In this document: positions 8,454 to 16,843 of the stretch, piece after piece
Position numbering within the stretch: position 1 is the first letter of the stretch
Layout of the letters: every line of letters begins with the position of its first letter
Assembly: GCA_041749255.1 (NCBI GenBank)
Contig: JBGTBR010000001.1
Location: 1 to 64,000 of the forward strand
Length of the DNA stretch: 64,000 nucleotides
Origin: JABDLO01 sp041749255
GTDB taxonomy: Bacteria; Bacteroidota; Bacteroidia; Chitinophagales; Saprospiraceae
Direction: 5' to 3'
Notes under the pieces: model-generated
Told to the model about the DNA's origin: nothing
The model's database searches: none
The model's input: only the letters and a program-made list of their open reading frames with translations
Translations under genes and position numbers: made by a program

Positions 8454-8876
8454 TCAATCAATAGGATCATCCCACACTCTGAAATGCTGAGGATATTTTT
8501 TGTTGAATTTGCGATAAATCTCTTCTTTCTCATCGCGGCTCTTACCTTCTGACTCTTCTAAATATTGTTTAAAAAGAGATTGTGCGTATTCATTTTCTCT
8601 GGCATATCTGGCTTCATCTTGAAGACCAACCCGCATAAATTCAACAAAGTTTTTCCAATTTTCCCAATCTTCATCTGTGATCTCGTCCCATTTGATATCT
8701 GTATGAAAATCATTTACTCCTTCAAATTCAATTCTGTCGAAAACCCCAGCATCTGTTGCCAGCTTTTTAAATTTGTCAGCTGTATGTGCACTTTCAAATT
8801 GATTTGAATTGCATGAGATAATTAAGAACAAAACTAAAAGGAGGAATGCGTTTTTAATGTGAATTGTATTTTTCAT
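8454..8876 (-). CDS. Lipoprotein paralogue 1 (island), function unknown
   Basis: A 140-residue lipoprotein (LLVLFLIISCNSN, lipobox cysteine at about residue 22), paralogous to 7733-8158 over its whole length. Conserved blocks are ADKFK.LA.DAGVFDR, DIKWDEITDEDWENWKNFVE and FRVWDDPID. The mature part is acidic and rich in Trp and Glu, with no enzyme motif. It begins 25 bases after the secreted protein gene 8902-9399 and probably shares its transcript, which ends at the hairpin 8371-8399. Confidence 0.7.
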   Translation of the reverse strand: MKNTIHIKNAFLLLVLFLIISCNSNQFESAHTADKFKKLATDAGVFDRIEFEGVNDFHTDIKWDEITDEDWENWKNFVEFMRVGLQDEARYARENEYAQSLFKQYLEESEGKSRDEKEEIYRKFNKKYPQHFRVWDDPID

Positions 8877-8901
8877 TTTTCAAAATTTAAAAGTTTTAAA
8901 A

Positions 8902-9399
8902 TTAACAACATGATTGCGGAAAATTTACAGGGATGGTCATTGATGACATTAATGTACCAATTCCAGGTATAGGGCCTAGTTTTATATTTGATACAACTTC
9001 AACCCAAAAATGTCCATAAACAACAAGGTCATCCGAAGCCCACCCGTGACCTCCAAGATTTATTCTACTAAAAGGAACTACATTTGTTCCACTAGGTAAA
9101 TGATTCACAGAACCGTTCGAAGGGCCATTTGCTGAATGTCTTGTTAATTCATATAGGCCCATTGTATTTATAATAGGCAGTAAATCAAACTTCCAACTCA
9201 TTTTTATAGATTGACTGCAATACTTAGGGTAATTTCCTCCACCAAAAATTGGTTGAGTTGGATCTGGTCCTTGAACAGAAGGGGTAGTGCAATAGGCACA
9301 ATTATTCCCCCAGCAATCAGCGCAAAATTCTATTTTACTACTTGTACTTAAATAAGGAAAGAAAATGATTGAAACTAAAATTAAAAACATCTTTTTCAT
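8902..9399 (-). CDS. Secreted Cys-containing protein of the island, function unknown
   Basis: A 165-residue protein with an N-terminal signal (MKKMFLILVSIIFFPYLSTSS). The mature N-terminus is cysteine-rich (CADCWGNNCAYC), another Cys sits at KYCSQS, and the protein ends in SCC, so disulfides are likely after export. The rest is hydrophobic/beta-like with GHGWASDDLVVYGHFWVEV. I do not recognise a family. It is the first gene of the unit 9399 to 8454 with the lipoprotein paralogue 1 behind it, and three 10-bp repeats lie upstream. Confidence 0.65.
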   Translation of the reverse strand: MKKMFLILVSIIFFPYLSTSSKIEFCADCWGNNCAYCTTPSVQGPDPTQPIFGGGNYPKYCSQSIKMSWKFDLLPIINTMGLYELTRHSANGPSNGSVNHLPSGTNVVPFSRINLGGHGWASDDLVVYGHFWVEVVSNIKLGPIPGIGTLMSSMTIPVNFPQSCC

Positions 9400-9556
9400 G
9401 ATTCAAATAATTTAAAGTATTTAACAATATTTCACCCCTTGAGCATGTCTCATTGCAAATGCAATTTGAGCTATCGAACCCTTTCACAATAAAACTCTAT
9501 GCGCACTTGAGTCCTCCACATGAAATGGATCTCTGTTACTCACTCAAGATGTACTA

Positions 9557-9564
9557 CAAATTTA
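9557..9564 (-). promoter_or_regulatory. Candidate -7 element (TAAATTTG)
   Basis: The minus strand reads TAAATTTG, matching the Bacteroidota -7 consensus TAnnTTTG. It lies 27 bases downstream of the three-unit repeat array and about 160 bases before the start at 9399. No clean -33 TTTG at ideal spacing is visible, so this is tentative. Confidence 0.35.
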
Positions 9565-9590
9565 AATATAATAACAATATAAAAACGTAC

Positions 9591-9623
9591 CAAAATAGAT
9601 CAAAACGGATCAAAATAGATCAA
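9591..9623 (-). promoter_or_regulatory. Three-unit 10-bp direct repeat upstream of the island operon
   Basis: On the plus strand the units are CAAAATAGAT, CAAAACGGAT and CAAAATAGAT, followed by CAA: three units in perfect 10-base register, one helical turn apart. This is the geometry of sites bound cooperatively by a regulator on one face of the DNA. The array at 8318-8340 has the same word. Confidence 0.5.
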
Positions 9624-9730
9624 TTGTGTAATATTATGCCTATAAAATAGATGATTTAATATGCAAATCCATAGTATTATTGGGGAAATACTTTTGCTTT
9701 TTATTATAAAATGGGGTTAAATTATATGTT

Positions 9731-9955
9731 AAACTTTAAGAAAAAATTTCACGCAGAGCCGCAGAGGTCGCAAAGCAAACTCTTAAAGTCAAGGTTAGAA
9801 GACAAAAAAATGTTAATATTGAGACTGATGTTTGTTATACAGGTATTGATTTTTAAGAGCCTATGATTTTAATAAATTACAAATTTGCAAGTGATAGACT
9901 TGATGTGCCTTTGAGACAAAAATTTCACGCAGAGACATAGAGTCGTAAAGCATAC
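9731..9955. repeat. ~225-bp dispersed repeat, copy B
   Basis: Counterpart of 7399-7623 in the same orientation. The left-end word is closer to the intact form (CACGCAGAGCCGCAGAGGTCGCAAAGCA cut here to positions 9750-9777), and the right-end word at about 9920-9951 is more decayed. It ends at the 3' end of the TetR gene. Confidence 0.8.
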
Positions 9956-9956
9956 T

Positions 9957-10535
9957 CTATACTTGTACTTTTGATAGTCCGGATAAGACATACTGATACA
10001 TTTGCTCCTCCAGATTATTTTTTGAAATTTTTGGAGTCGTCATCGTGTATTTGTCAAATAATAGTCTGAGCGATGATAAGAATAAATAGGTTGCAAGGGA
10101 AACGTCCATATTTTTTAGATATCCTTCTACCATTCCTTTTCGAAGGATATCAGTGACTTTATTTTCGAAAGCATTTCTTTCCTGAATAAACCGGGAGAGG
10201 GCAGGCTCTTTTAGATTTCTCCATTCATTGACCAATAATGATATCTCATGGGGTTTTGTAAATGTAAGGTTTATATACAACCTTATAATTTGATGTATTT
10301 TATTGTTGGTTTGGATTTCCATTGAAATAATCTCGTCTATTCCCACATGAAAGTCATTATTGATGGAAAAACATGCCGTTTCCAGTATTTGATGTTTCGA
10401 TTTTGTGTAATTATATAAATTAGCGACATCGCATTCCAGCCTGTTGGCAAGTTCTCTCATGGTGGTGCCTTTGAAACCTCTTTCTGAAAAAAGTTTTAAT
10501 GCTTCTTTGTAAAATCTTATGTGTTTTTCTTTCAT
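9957..10535 (-). CDS. TetR-family transcriptional regulator
   Basis: A 192-residue DNA-binding protein. The N-terminal helix-turn-helix is typical: ALKLFSERGFKGTTMRELANRL, then VANLYNYTKSKHQIL (residues 10-48). The C-terminal ligand/dimer domain is variable, as usual. It is transcribed divergently from hmgA-fah, with a 7+2+7 palindrome in the 96-base gap between the two start codons. By context it most likely controls homogentisate/tyrosine breakdown and itself; the ligand is unknown. Its 3' end abuts repeat copy B. Confidence 0.88.
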   Translation of the reverse strand: MKEKHIRFYKEALKLFSERGFKGTTMRELANRLECDVANLYNYTKSKHQILETACFSINNDFHVGIDEIISMEIQTNNKIHQIIRLYINLTFTKPHEISLLVNEWRNLKEPALSRFIQERNAFENKVTDILRKGMVEGYLKNMDVSLATYLFLSSLRLLFDKYTMTTPKISKNNLEEQMYQYVLSGLSKVQV

Positions 10536-10601
10536 TATAATCTCAAGTGCTGTTACATCTTTTCAGGTCTTGCAAATATGAAGAATTATTTGTATTATTA
10601 C

Positions 10602-10617
10602 ATCAACATTTGTTGAT
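10602..10617. promoter_or_regulatory. Palindromic operator candidate (TetR / hmgA)
   Basis: ATCAACA-TT-TGTTGAT is a perfect 16-bp inverted repeat 14 bases before the hmgA start and 66 bases before the TetR start. Size and symmetry suit a TetR dimer, and the position would block hmgA expression. Confidence 0.55.
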
Positions 10618-10631
10618 AAAAATCATTTATT

Positions 10632-11786
10632 ATGCCCATATATCATAAGCTTGGAAGCATTCCTGCCAAGAGACATACTCAGTTTAGAAAAAATGAGGGT
10701 AGCCTGTATCATGAACAGTTATTTGGCACTATAGGCTTTGATGGTATGTCGTCGTTAATGTACCATTTGTATCGGCCTACACAAATAAAAGAATTGGGCG
10801 AAAGCATTGATCTAACTCCTAAAATTGCTGTAAATAAGAATATAAGATCTTTAAAATTGAAATCATGGGATGTACCCCCTGTTGGTGATTTTTTAAAAAG
10901 CAGAGTGCCCTTACTCATGAATCAGGACATCATAATAGGTGTAGCTGCCCCTGAAGATTCTATGAGAGAATACTTTTATAAAAACACTGATGCAGATGAA
11001 ATTTTATTTGTACATCGCGGCAAGGGAATACTAAAAACATTTTTGGGAAACATTCCATTTGAATATGGTGATTATCTCATTATTCCCCGGGGAATGATAT
11101 ACAAAATTGAGTTTGAGACAAAGGATAATCGAATGTTGTATGCAGAATCATTTCACCCTGTTTATACACCCAAGAGATATCGAAATTGGTTTGGACAGTT
11201 ATTGGAGCACTCTCCTTATTGTGAACGGGATTACATATTGCCACGTGATCTGGAAACGCATGATGCAAAAGGAGACTTCCTCATTAAAATTAAAAAGCAA
11301 GGATTTCTTCACGAGGTAATTTATGCAACCCATCCTTTCGACGTTGTGGGGTGGGATGGCTATAATTTCCCATATGGGTTTTCGATTCATAATTTTGAAC
11401 CTATAACTGGCAGGGTACATCAACCACCTCCCGTACATCAGACTTTTGAAACATCTGCTTTTGTTGTGTGTTCATTTTGCCCCAGAATGTACGATTATCA
11501 TCCTCAAGCCATTCCGGCACCGTATAATCATTCTAACATTGACTCAGATGAAGTATTATATTATGTCGATGGAGATTTTATGAGTAGGACAGGGATCAGT
11601 GAAGGATACATTACTTTACATCCTGCTGGTATACCTCATGGCCCACATCCCGGTACGTATGAAGGCAGTATAGGTAAGAAAGAAACCAAAGAATTAGCTG
11701 TTATGATCGATACATTTAAACCATTAAAAGTTACTGAAAATGCCCTGGATATTGACACTGGCGATTATCATTTATCCTGGTTATAA
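10632..11786 (+). CDS. hmgA: Homogentisate 1,2-dioxygenase
   Basis: A 384-residue non-haem Fe(II) enzyme that opens the homogentisate ring to maleylacetoacetate in tyrosine/phenylalanine breakdown. The start MPIYHKLGSIPAKRHTQFRK is typical of the short form found in Bacteroidota. Likely iron ligands are His300 and Glu307 in NHSNIDSDE and His336 in HPAGIPHGPHPG. It is shorter than the ~430-residue form of Proteobacteria but complete in the cupin core. Fumarylacetoacetase follows after 51 bases in the same direction, giving the last oxidation and hydrolysis steps. Confidence 0.92.
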   Translation: MPIYHKLGSIPAKRHTQFRKNEGSLYHEQLFGTIGFDGMSSLMYHLYRPTQIKELGESIDLTPKIAVNKNIRSLKLKSWDVPPVGDFLKSRVPLLMNQDIIIGVAAPEDSMREYFYKNTDADEILFVHRGKGILKTFLGNIPFEYGDYLIIPRGMIYKIEFETKDNRMLYAESFHPVYTPKRYRNWFGQLLEHSPYCERDYILPRDLETHDAKGDFLIKIKKQGFLHEVIYATHPFDVVGWDGYNFPYGFSIHNFEPITGRVHQPPPVHQTFETSAFVVCSFCPRMYDYHPQAIPAPYNHSNIDSDEVLYYVDGDFMSRTGISEGYITLHPAGIPHGPHPGTYEGSIGKKETKELAVMIDTFKPLKVTENALDIDTGDYHLSWL

Positions 11787-11837
11787 TACTGATGTTACAT
11801 TATTGGAATAATTAGTTATACGCTAAAATTTAATAGT

Positions 11838-13070
11838 ATGCATGAATTGATAAGTTGGGCAAGTATTCCGGAAAATTCGGATTTTAGTATATATAATCTC
11901 CCATGGGGTATATTCTCTACGAGAGGCAGCGAACCACGCATAGGCGTAGCCATTGGGGATCATATTTTAGACATGCCCATAGTTGCTTCTACAGGTATCT
12001 TAGATGAATTCTCTATTCCTGATTCTATATGGATGAAACCAACTTTAAACGATTTTATAAAATTGGGCAAAAACGTAACTTCTTCTGTACGGACCAGACT
12101 TCAGCAAGAATTGTGTGCACCGGAATCATCGCTACGAAAAATGAGGGAAGTATTTGTAAATATGGAAAATGCCAATATGCACCTCCCTGTTTTTGTTCGG
12201 GACTACACCGACTTTTATTCGAGCATTGAGCATGCCACCAATGTGGGTAAAATGTTTCGCGACCCTGAAAATGCGCTACTTCCTAATTGGAAACATTTAC
12301 CCGTAGGCTACCATGGAAGGGCATCATCTATAGTCGTTTCCGGAACTCCGGTTAAAAGGCCAAATGGTCAAACTAAGCCTGGAGATGGATCTCCGGTTTA
12401 TGGTCCCAGCAAAGCTCTCGATTTCGAACTTGAAATGGCGTTCATTGTCGGACAAGAAAATATGTTAGGGGATCCCATATCTATCCATCATGCTGAAGAG
12501 TATATTTTTGGAATGGTACTATTTAATGACTGGTCAGCCAGAGATATTCAAAAATGGGAATATGTACCCCTGGGCCCCTTTCTGGGAAAGAGTTTTGCTT
12601 CTTCGGTTTCACCATGGATAGTTACTATGGAGGCGTTGGAACCCTATAGAGTTGCTTCACCTGTACAAGACCCAAAACCACTTCCTTATCTTAAACATAG
12701 TGGTTTCAATAATTTCGATATTTACCTGGAAGTATCAATTACTCCTGCAGGTGGAGATGAAAAGCGTGTGACCAGGTCCAATTTTAAATACATGTATTGG
12801 TCTATGGTTCAGCAATTAGCCCATCATACTGTAAACGGATGTAATGTATCAATAGGTGATATGATGGCTTCCGGCACGATCAGTGGTTCCGAACCCGATT
12901 CGTATGGTTCGATGCTGGAATTGTCCTGGGGAGGAAAGAAACCCATCACCATGCCTGATGGAAGCCAAAGATCCTTTCTGTTAAATGGAGATACAGTGAC
13001 TATGAGAGGATACGCAGGTAGAGAAAATCGGAAAGTGGGTTTTGGTACGGTTACAGGTCAAATTATTTAA
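11838..13070 (+). CDS. Fumarylacetoacetase
   Basis: A 410-residue enzyme that hydrolyses fumarylacetoacetate to fumarate and acetoacetate, the last step of tyrosine catabolism. An N-terminal SH3-like domain (about 1-115) precedes the FAH fold. Characteristic stretches are VRDYTDFYSSIEHATNVGKMFR, LPVGYHGRASSIVVSG, ALDFELEMAFIVG (metal-binding Glu residues), LFNDWSARDIQKWEYVPLGPFLGKSFA (split motif) and GDMMASGTISG. Length is normal. It forms an operon with hmgA. No maleylacetoacetate isomerase gene is in the window. Confidence 0.93.
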   Translation: MHELISWASIPENSDFSIYNLPWGIFSTRGSEPRIGVAIGDHILDMPIVASTGILDEFSIPDSIWMKPTLNDFIKLGKNVTSSVRTRLQQELCAPESSLRKMREVFVNMENANMHLPVFVRDYTDFYSSIEHATNVGKMFRDPENALLPNWKHLPVGYHGRASSIVVSGTPVKRPNGQTKPGDGSPVYGPSKALDFELEMAFIVGQENMLGDPISIHHAEEYIFGMVLFNDWSARDIQKWEYVPLGPFLGKSFASSVSPWIVTMEALEPYRVASPVQDPKPLPYLKHSGFNNFDIYLEVSITPAGGDEKRVTRSNFKYMYWSMVQQLAHHTVNGCNVSIGDMMASGTISGSEPDSYGSMLELSWGGKKPITMPDGSQRSFLLNGDTVTMRGYAGRENRKVGFGTVTGQII

Positions 13071-13196
13071 TGAGAAAAAGCATCAACCACTTGCTTACAA
13101 AGTCTGAATATGTTATCGAATTATGTAAGTCTCCCGGTTATTTTTCCAAATTAGTTATATCGTTACTAATTGAATGTTCATTTTATAGATAATTTT

Positions 13197-13204
13197 TACC
13201 TTTG
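13197..13204 (+). promoter_or_regulatory. Candidate -7 element TACCTTTG
   Basis: TACCTTTG matches TAnnTTTG exactly. A TTG lies at 13170-13172, 24 bases upstream, slightly far from the usual spacing. It would give a leader of about 155 bases before the radical SAM gene. Confidence 0.4.
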
Positions 13205-13303
13205 TTGCAACCTCTACTTTCATTTTCTGTTTACTGCAAGATTTGGGTTAAGTCAATATCCACTTCTGTAATGGTATATTTTAATGATCTATTACAAAAC
13301 TCC

Positions 13304-13322
13304 ATACGATAATTATTCGTAT
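13304..13322. promoter_or_regulatory. Inverted repeat before the radical SAM gene
   Basis: ATACGA (13304-13309) and TCGTAT (13317-13322) form an inverted repeat around TAATTAT, 43 bases before the start codon. It may be a repressor site or a leader hairpin. Confidence 0.35.
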
Positions 13323-13365
13323 ATTTTTTATTACCCGGTGATGATTAAAAGAAAACGGTTTCATT

Positions 13366-14442
13366 ATGTCTATTAAACAAAGAACTAAATCTCTCAAATC
13401 CCGGGGTACCCAACTTTCCGATACTTTTATTCAGCTGATGGTGCTCAATGACCAGGAGAAATTGAATGGACATCTACCTAAATTTAATCAAAAAATAGAG
13501 CAATCCATTTCCAATACACTTCAGCCGGTAGGAATTGAGATATTCCAAATTAATATTGGAAAACTTTGTAATCAAACTTGTGCACATTGTCATGTCGATG
13601 CAGGTCCTGACCGCAAAGAGGAAAACATGAACAAAGAGACACTGGAAAAATGCCTGGAAATTATACAAAGTACTACTTCCATTCACACCATTGACATTAC
13701 GGGGGGTGCACCTGAAATGAATCCCTATTTCCGATGGTTTGTAAGCGAGGTTACCATGTTAGGAAAGAAGGTCATGAACCGCTGTAACCTTACCATTTTG
13801 CAAGCCAATAAGAGGTATTATGATTTACCTGAGTTTTTTGCCCATAACAAGGTTCACATCGTATCCTCTTTGCCATATTTTTCAAAGAGTCGAACCGATA
13901 GCCAACGAGGTGATGGTGTATTTGAAGATTCCATTGCTGCCCTTAAAAAACTTAATGAAGTGGGTTATGGCAAAACGGGAAGTGAGCTAATGCTCGATTT
14001 AGTATACAATCCCACCGGAGCGTTTCTCCCAGCTTCACAGGCATCTCTGGAAGCAGAATTCAAGCGTCAACTTAAACGCAGGTATGATGTTGAATTCAAC
14101 ACATTGTATGCCATCACAAACATGCCTATAAGCAGATTTTTGGATTACCTCTTGGAATCCGGCAATTACAGTTCGTATATGGAAAAACTGGTAGAAGCCT
14201 ACAACCCGGCTACTTTATCCGGAGTTATGTGTCGAAATACCATTTCAGTTAGTTGGGACGGATACATTTACGACTGCGATTTTAATCAAATGCTCAATCT
14301 GAAAGTGGACAACCCCATTACCCATATCGACGAATGGGACGCGATGATTCTTAATAAAAGAACCATACGCACCGACCAACATTGTTATGGTTGCACAGCC
14401 GGTGCAGGTTCGAGTTGCGGTGGAGAGATTAATTCACAATGA
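13366..14442 (+). CDS. ArsS-like radical SAM/Cys-rich domain protein
   Basis: A 358-residue radical SAM enzyme. CNQTCAHCHVDAGP (about residue 68) is the CxxxCxxC cluster motif, followed by ITGGAPEMNP for SAM binding. The C-terminal part has CRNTISVSWDGYIYDCDFNQML and CYGCTAGAGSSCGGE, the Cys-rich auxiliary region of the TIGR04167-type family, which includes ArsS of arsenosugar biosynthesis. ArsS is thought to add the SAM-derived deoxyadenosyl group to dimethylarsenite. No arsM methyltransferase is nearby, so the arsenic role is inferred only. A convergent nucleoside phosphorylase follows. Confidence 0.82.
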   Translation: MSIKQRTKSLKSRGTQLSDTFIQLMVLNDQEKLNGHLPKFNQKIEQSISNTLQPVGIEIFQINIGKLCNQTCAHCHVDAGPDRKEENMNKETLEKCLEIIQSTTSIHTIDITGGAPEMNPYFRWFVSEVTMLGKKVMNRCNLTILQANKRYYDLPEFFAHNKVHIVSSLPYFSKSRTDSQRGDGVFEDSIAALKKLNEVGYGKTGSELMLDLVYNPTGAFLPASQASLEAEFKRQLKRRYDVEFNTLYAITNMPISRFLDYLLESGNYSSYMEKLVEAYNPATLSGVMCRNTISVSWDGYIYDCDFNQMLNLKVDNPITHIDEWDAMILNKRTIRTDQHCYGCTAGAGSSCGGEINSQ

Positions 14443-14495
14443 TTTAAGAATTACCCTGTTTGCCTATTCCAGCATCTATAAGTTTGACTATCAGG

Positions 14496-15371
14496 TTATT
14501 TGATTTTGATCAAAAAATCCAGAACGTTTTCGATGAGATCATCCACTGTTTTTTTGGAATTTTTCGAAAAGGTTTTTTGAATGCGATTGGCAATAATAGC
14601 ATTAAAACTCAAAGCATCGTGTCCAAGCAATGAGCACATTCCATAGATAGCAGATGTTTCCATTTCCAAATTGGTCACATTTAGGCCTTCCCAGGATATG
14701 GTCTCCATTTTGTCCAATAAAGATGGATATTTGGGTTGTAATCTGAGTCTTCTACTTTGTGGCCCGTAAAATCCTCCTGCCGTTAGTGTAATTCCCTGTA
14801 TAAAATGACCGGGTAATATATTCCAATGTGGCCAGGGGCTCATTACCGCATAGGGATGTATTCCGGAAAAATCGTTACCCATCGCCTGGTTAACTAAATC
14901 AATAAGTCCTTCTTCTCCCTCATTTGCTTTATAATGGTAGTAATGCATAAGTCCCTCCATTCCGATGGCTGCTCTTGATGCAACCATTGAATCTAGAGGG
15001 ATTTCCTCTCTCAATGCTCCGCTGGTACCAATTCTGCAAAATATCAGTTTTCTTAACTTATCCCGGATCTGTCGTTTTTCAAAATCTATATTGACAAGGG
15101 CATCTACTTCTGAAATTACAATATCGACATTATCCGTACCTATACCGGTACCTATTACAGTAACCATTTCACCTTGTATCAGACCGGTTACGGTATAAAA
15201 TTCCCGCTTTCTTTTTTCTACATATTTCCGTGACATGTGTTGTGCAATCCTGTGAACTCGTTCCGGGTCACCCACAGTGATTATGATGTCCGCAACGTCT
15301 TCAGGGTGCAAATTGAGATGATATATACTGCCATCGGGGTTTATTATGAGTTCAGAAGGAGAAAGTGGCAT
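14496..15371 (-). CDS. Uridine phosphorylase-like nucleoside phosphorylase
   Basis: A 291-residue enzyme of the PNP/UDP phosphorylase family, which splits nucleosides with phosphate into base and ribose-1-phosphate. Visible are VGDPERVHRI (phosphate loop), GTGIGTDNVDIVI, CRIGTSGALREEIPLDSMV (ribose/phosphate) and TNLEMETSAIYGMCSLLGH, the conserved EMET ribose-binding motif. Subfamily looks closest to uridine phosphorylases but is longer than the enterobacterial enzyme. It lies tail to tail with the ArsS-like gene, so any link to arsenosugar formation would be a guess. Confidence 0.86.
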   Translation of the reverse strand: MPLSPSELIINPDGSIYHLNLHPEDVADIIITVGDPERVHRIAQHMSRKYVEKRKREFYTVTGLIQGEMVTVIGTGIGTDNVDIVISEVDALVNIDFEKRQIRDKLRKLIFCRIGTSGALREEIPLDSMVASRAAIGMEGLMHYYHYKANEGEEGLIDLVNQAMGNDFSGIHPYAVMSPWPHWNILPGHFIQGITLTAGGFYGPQSRRLRLQPKYPSLLDKMETISWEGLNVTNLEMETSAIYGMCSLLGHDALSFNAIIANRIQKTFSKNSKKTVDDLIENVLDFLIKIK

Positions 15372-15599
15372 CTCAGGGCTTTAGGGCAAAAGTATAGAAA
15401 ATTTTAAATCCGATTGTGTATTATTGCCGGGATTCGTGTATTTGACATAAAATAAGAATGCTAAAAGATCTTTCTTTCGTATTTGATTTGTATCAAAAGA
15501 AAGTAAGGCATTATGAAAACATTGACGGTCTGGTTTTCATTAATCATTTTTAATATGATTATAAAAAATAAACTGAATGATTTCAAACTTAATTATACA

Positions 15600-15947
15600 A
15601 TGAAAAAAATCTATTATCTATCTTCCTGTAGTACCTGCCAGAGAATCATTTCAGAAATAAATATCGAAGGATTTGAACTACAGGACATAAAACAAGAAAA
15701 TATCTCTGCTGAAGTCCTCGATTTCGTTGCTAAAAAATCTGGAGGTTATGAGAATATTTTCTCAAAAAGAGCTATAAAATACCGCTCAATGGGTTTAAAC
15801 GAGATGGATTTAAATGAAGAAGATTACAGGAAATATATGTTGGAAGAGTACACCTTTCTGAAAAGACCATTCATAATAAATGGTGATAAGGTTTATGTAG
15901 GAAACAGTAAAAAGACTGTTGACCAACTAAAAGATGATCTATCATGA
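15600..15947 (+). CDS. ArsC/Spx-family thioredoxin-like protein
   Basis: A 115-residue protein starting MKKIYYLSSCSTCQRIISE. The CSTC pair is a CxxC redox centre, as in Spx-like proteins, unlike the single-Cys ArsC at 33082. LKRPFIINGDKVYVG is the conserved cis-Pro region of the family. An in-frame ATG at 15513 would add 29 residues that do not fit, so 15600 is preferred. The stop codon overlaps the ATG of hemF by four bases (ATGA), so translation is coupled. Function may be arsenate or other thiol reduction. Confidence 0.82.
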   Translation: MKKIYYLSSCSTCQRIISEINIEGFELQDIKQENISAEVLDFVAKKSGGYENIFSKRAIKYRSMGLNEMDLNEEDYRKYMLEEYTFLKRPFIINGDKVYVGNSKKTVDQLKDDLS

Positions 15948-16843
15948 GAGAAAAGGTAGAATCATTTATGATGAATCTTCAGGATGAAATTTGCACAGGT
16001 CTGGAAAAGTTGGACGGTTATGGCCAATTTAAAGAAGATGAATGGAATCGCAAAGGTGGAGGTGGTGGCCGAACAAGGGTTATTGAGGGTCAACATATAG
16101 AAAAGGGAGGGGTAAATTTTTCAGCTGTGTTTGGAGCTTTACCAGACAAAATATCTTCAGCACTTGAACTACCGGCAGTAGAGTTTTATGCAACAGGTGT
16201 ATCCATAGTATTGCACCCGGTCAATCCACATATGCCTATCATACATATGAATATTCGATATTTCGACACAGATGCAGGGCATTCCTGGTTTGGTGGAGGG
16301 ATTGATCTCACACCTCACTATGTTATTCCTGAAGATGCATCTTTTTTTCATAAAGCGCTCAAAGAAACTTGTGACCGGCATAATTCTACATATTACACTC
16401 GGTTTAAGCAATGGGCAGATGAATACTTTTTTATACCCCATAGAAATGAGACCAGAGGAGTAGGGGGTATCTTTTTTGACAGACTTTCAAAAGATGAAAG
16501 TCATTCGATGGAAGATCGTTTTTCCTTTACAAAAAAGGTAGGACTTACTTTTCTTCCAGTGTACAGTTATTTGTTTGAAAAAAATGCAAAGCAGTCTTAT
16601 TCTGAGCGGGAAAAAGACTGGCAATATCACCGCCGTGGCCGATATGTTGAATTTAACCTGGTATGGGATAAAGGCACCAAGTTTGGCCTGGATACATCCG
16701 GACGCACCGAGTCTATTTTAATGAGCCTGCCACCTGTCGCAAAATGGTCATACGATTTTAAAACAAAATATGATTCCGCCGAAGAAAAAACACTTCAATG
16801 GCTAAAAAAAGGGGTGGATTGGATCAATTACAAAGAAGAGTAA
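15944..16843 (+). CDS. hemF: Oxygen-dependent coproporphyrinogen III oxidase
   Basis: A 299-residue cytoplasmic enzyme that decarboxylates coproporphyrinogen III to protoporphyrinogen IX with O2, for haem. Hallmarks are GGGGRTRVIEG, FYATGVSIVLHPVNPHMPIIHMNIRYFD, SWFGGGIDLTPHY, RGVGGIFFDRL, WQYHRRGRYVEFNLVWDKGT and GRTESILMSLPP. Length is normal. It points to an aerobic lifestyle. It is coupled to the ArsC-like gene upstream, and its 3' end overlaps the convergent lipoprotein gene by 20 bases. Confidence 0.95.
   Translation: MREKVESFMMNLQDEICTGLEKLDGYGQFKEDEWNRKGGGGGRTRVIEGQHIEKGGVNFSAVFGALPDKISSALELPAVEFYATGVSIVLHPVNPHMPIIHMNIRYFDTDAGHSWFGGGIDLTPHYVIPEDASFFHKALKETCDRHNSTYYTRFKQWADEYFFIPHRNETRGVGGIFFDRLSKDESHSMEDRFSFTKKVGLTFLPVYSYLFEKNAKQSYSEREKDWQYHRRGRYVEFNLVWDKGTKFGLDTSGRTESILMSLPPVAKWSYDFKTKYDSAEEKTLQWLKKGVDWINYKEE

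Larger units (their letters stand above)
9400..9956. other. Intergenic region: repeat array and repeat copy B
   Basis: This spacer holds the 10-bp array (9591-9623), the candidate -7 element and the right copy of the 225-bp repeat. A 65-codon frame at 9453-9650 crosses the array and has no protein character. Confidence 0.55.
13071..13365. other. Intergenic region upstream of the radical SAM gene
   Basis: This holds a TAnnTTTG element at 13197-13204 and the inverted repeat 13304-13322. No gene was seen. Confidence 0.5.

Noticed and set aside
9453..9650. 65-codon plus-strand frame
   Set aside because: It crosses the 10-bp repeat array and has no protein-like composition.
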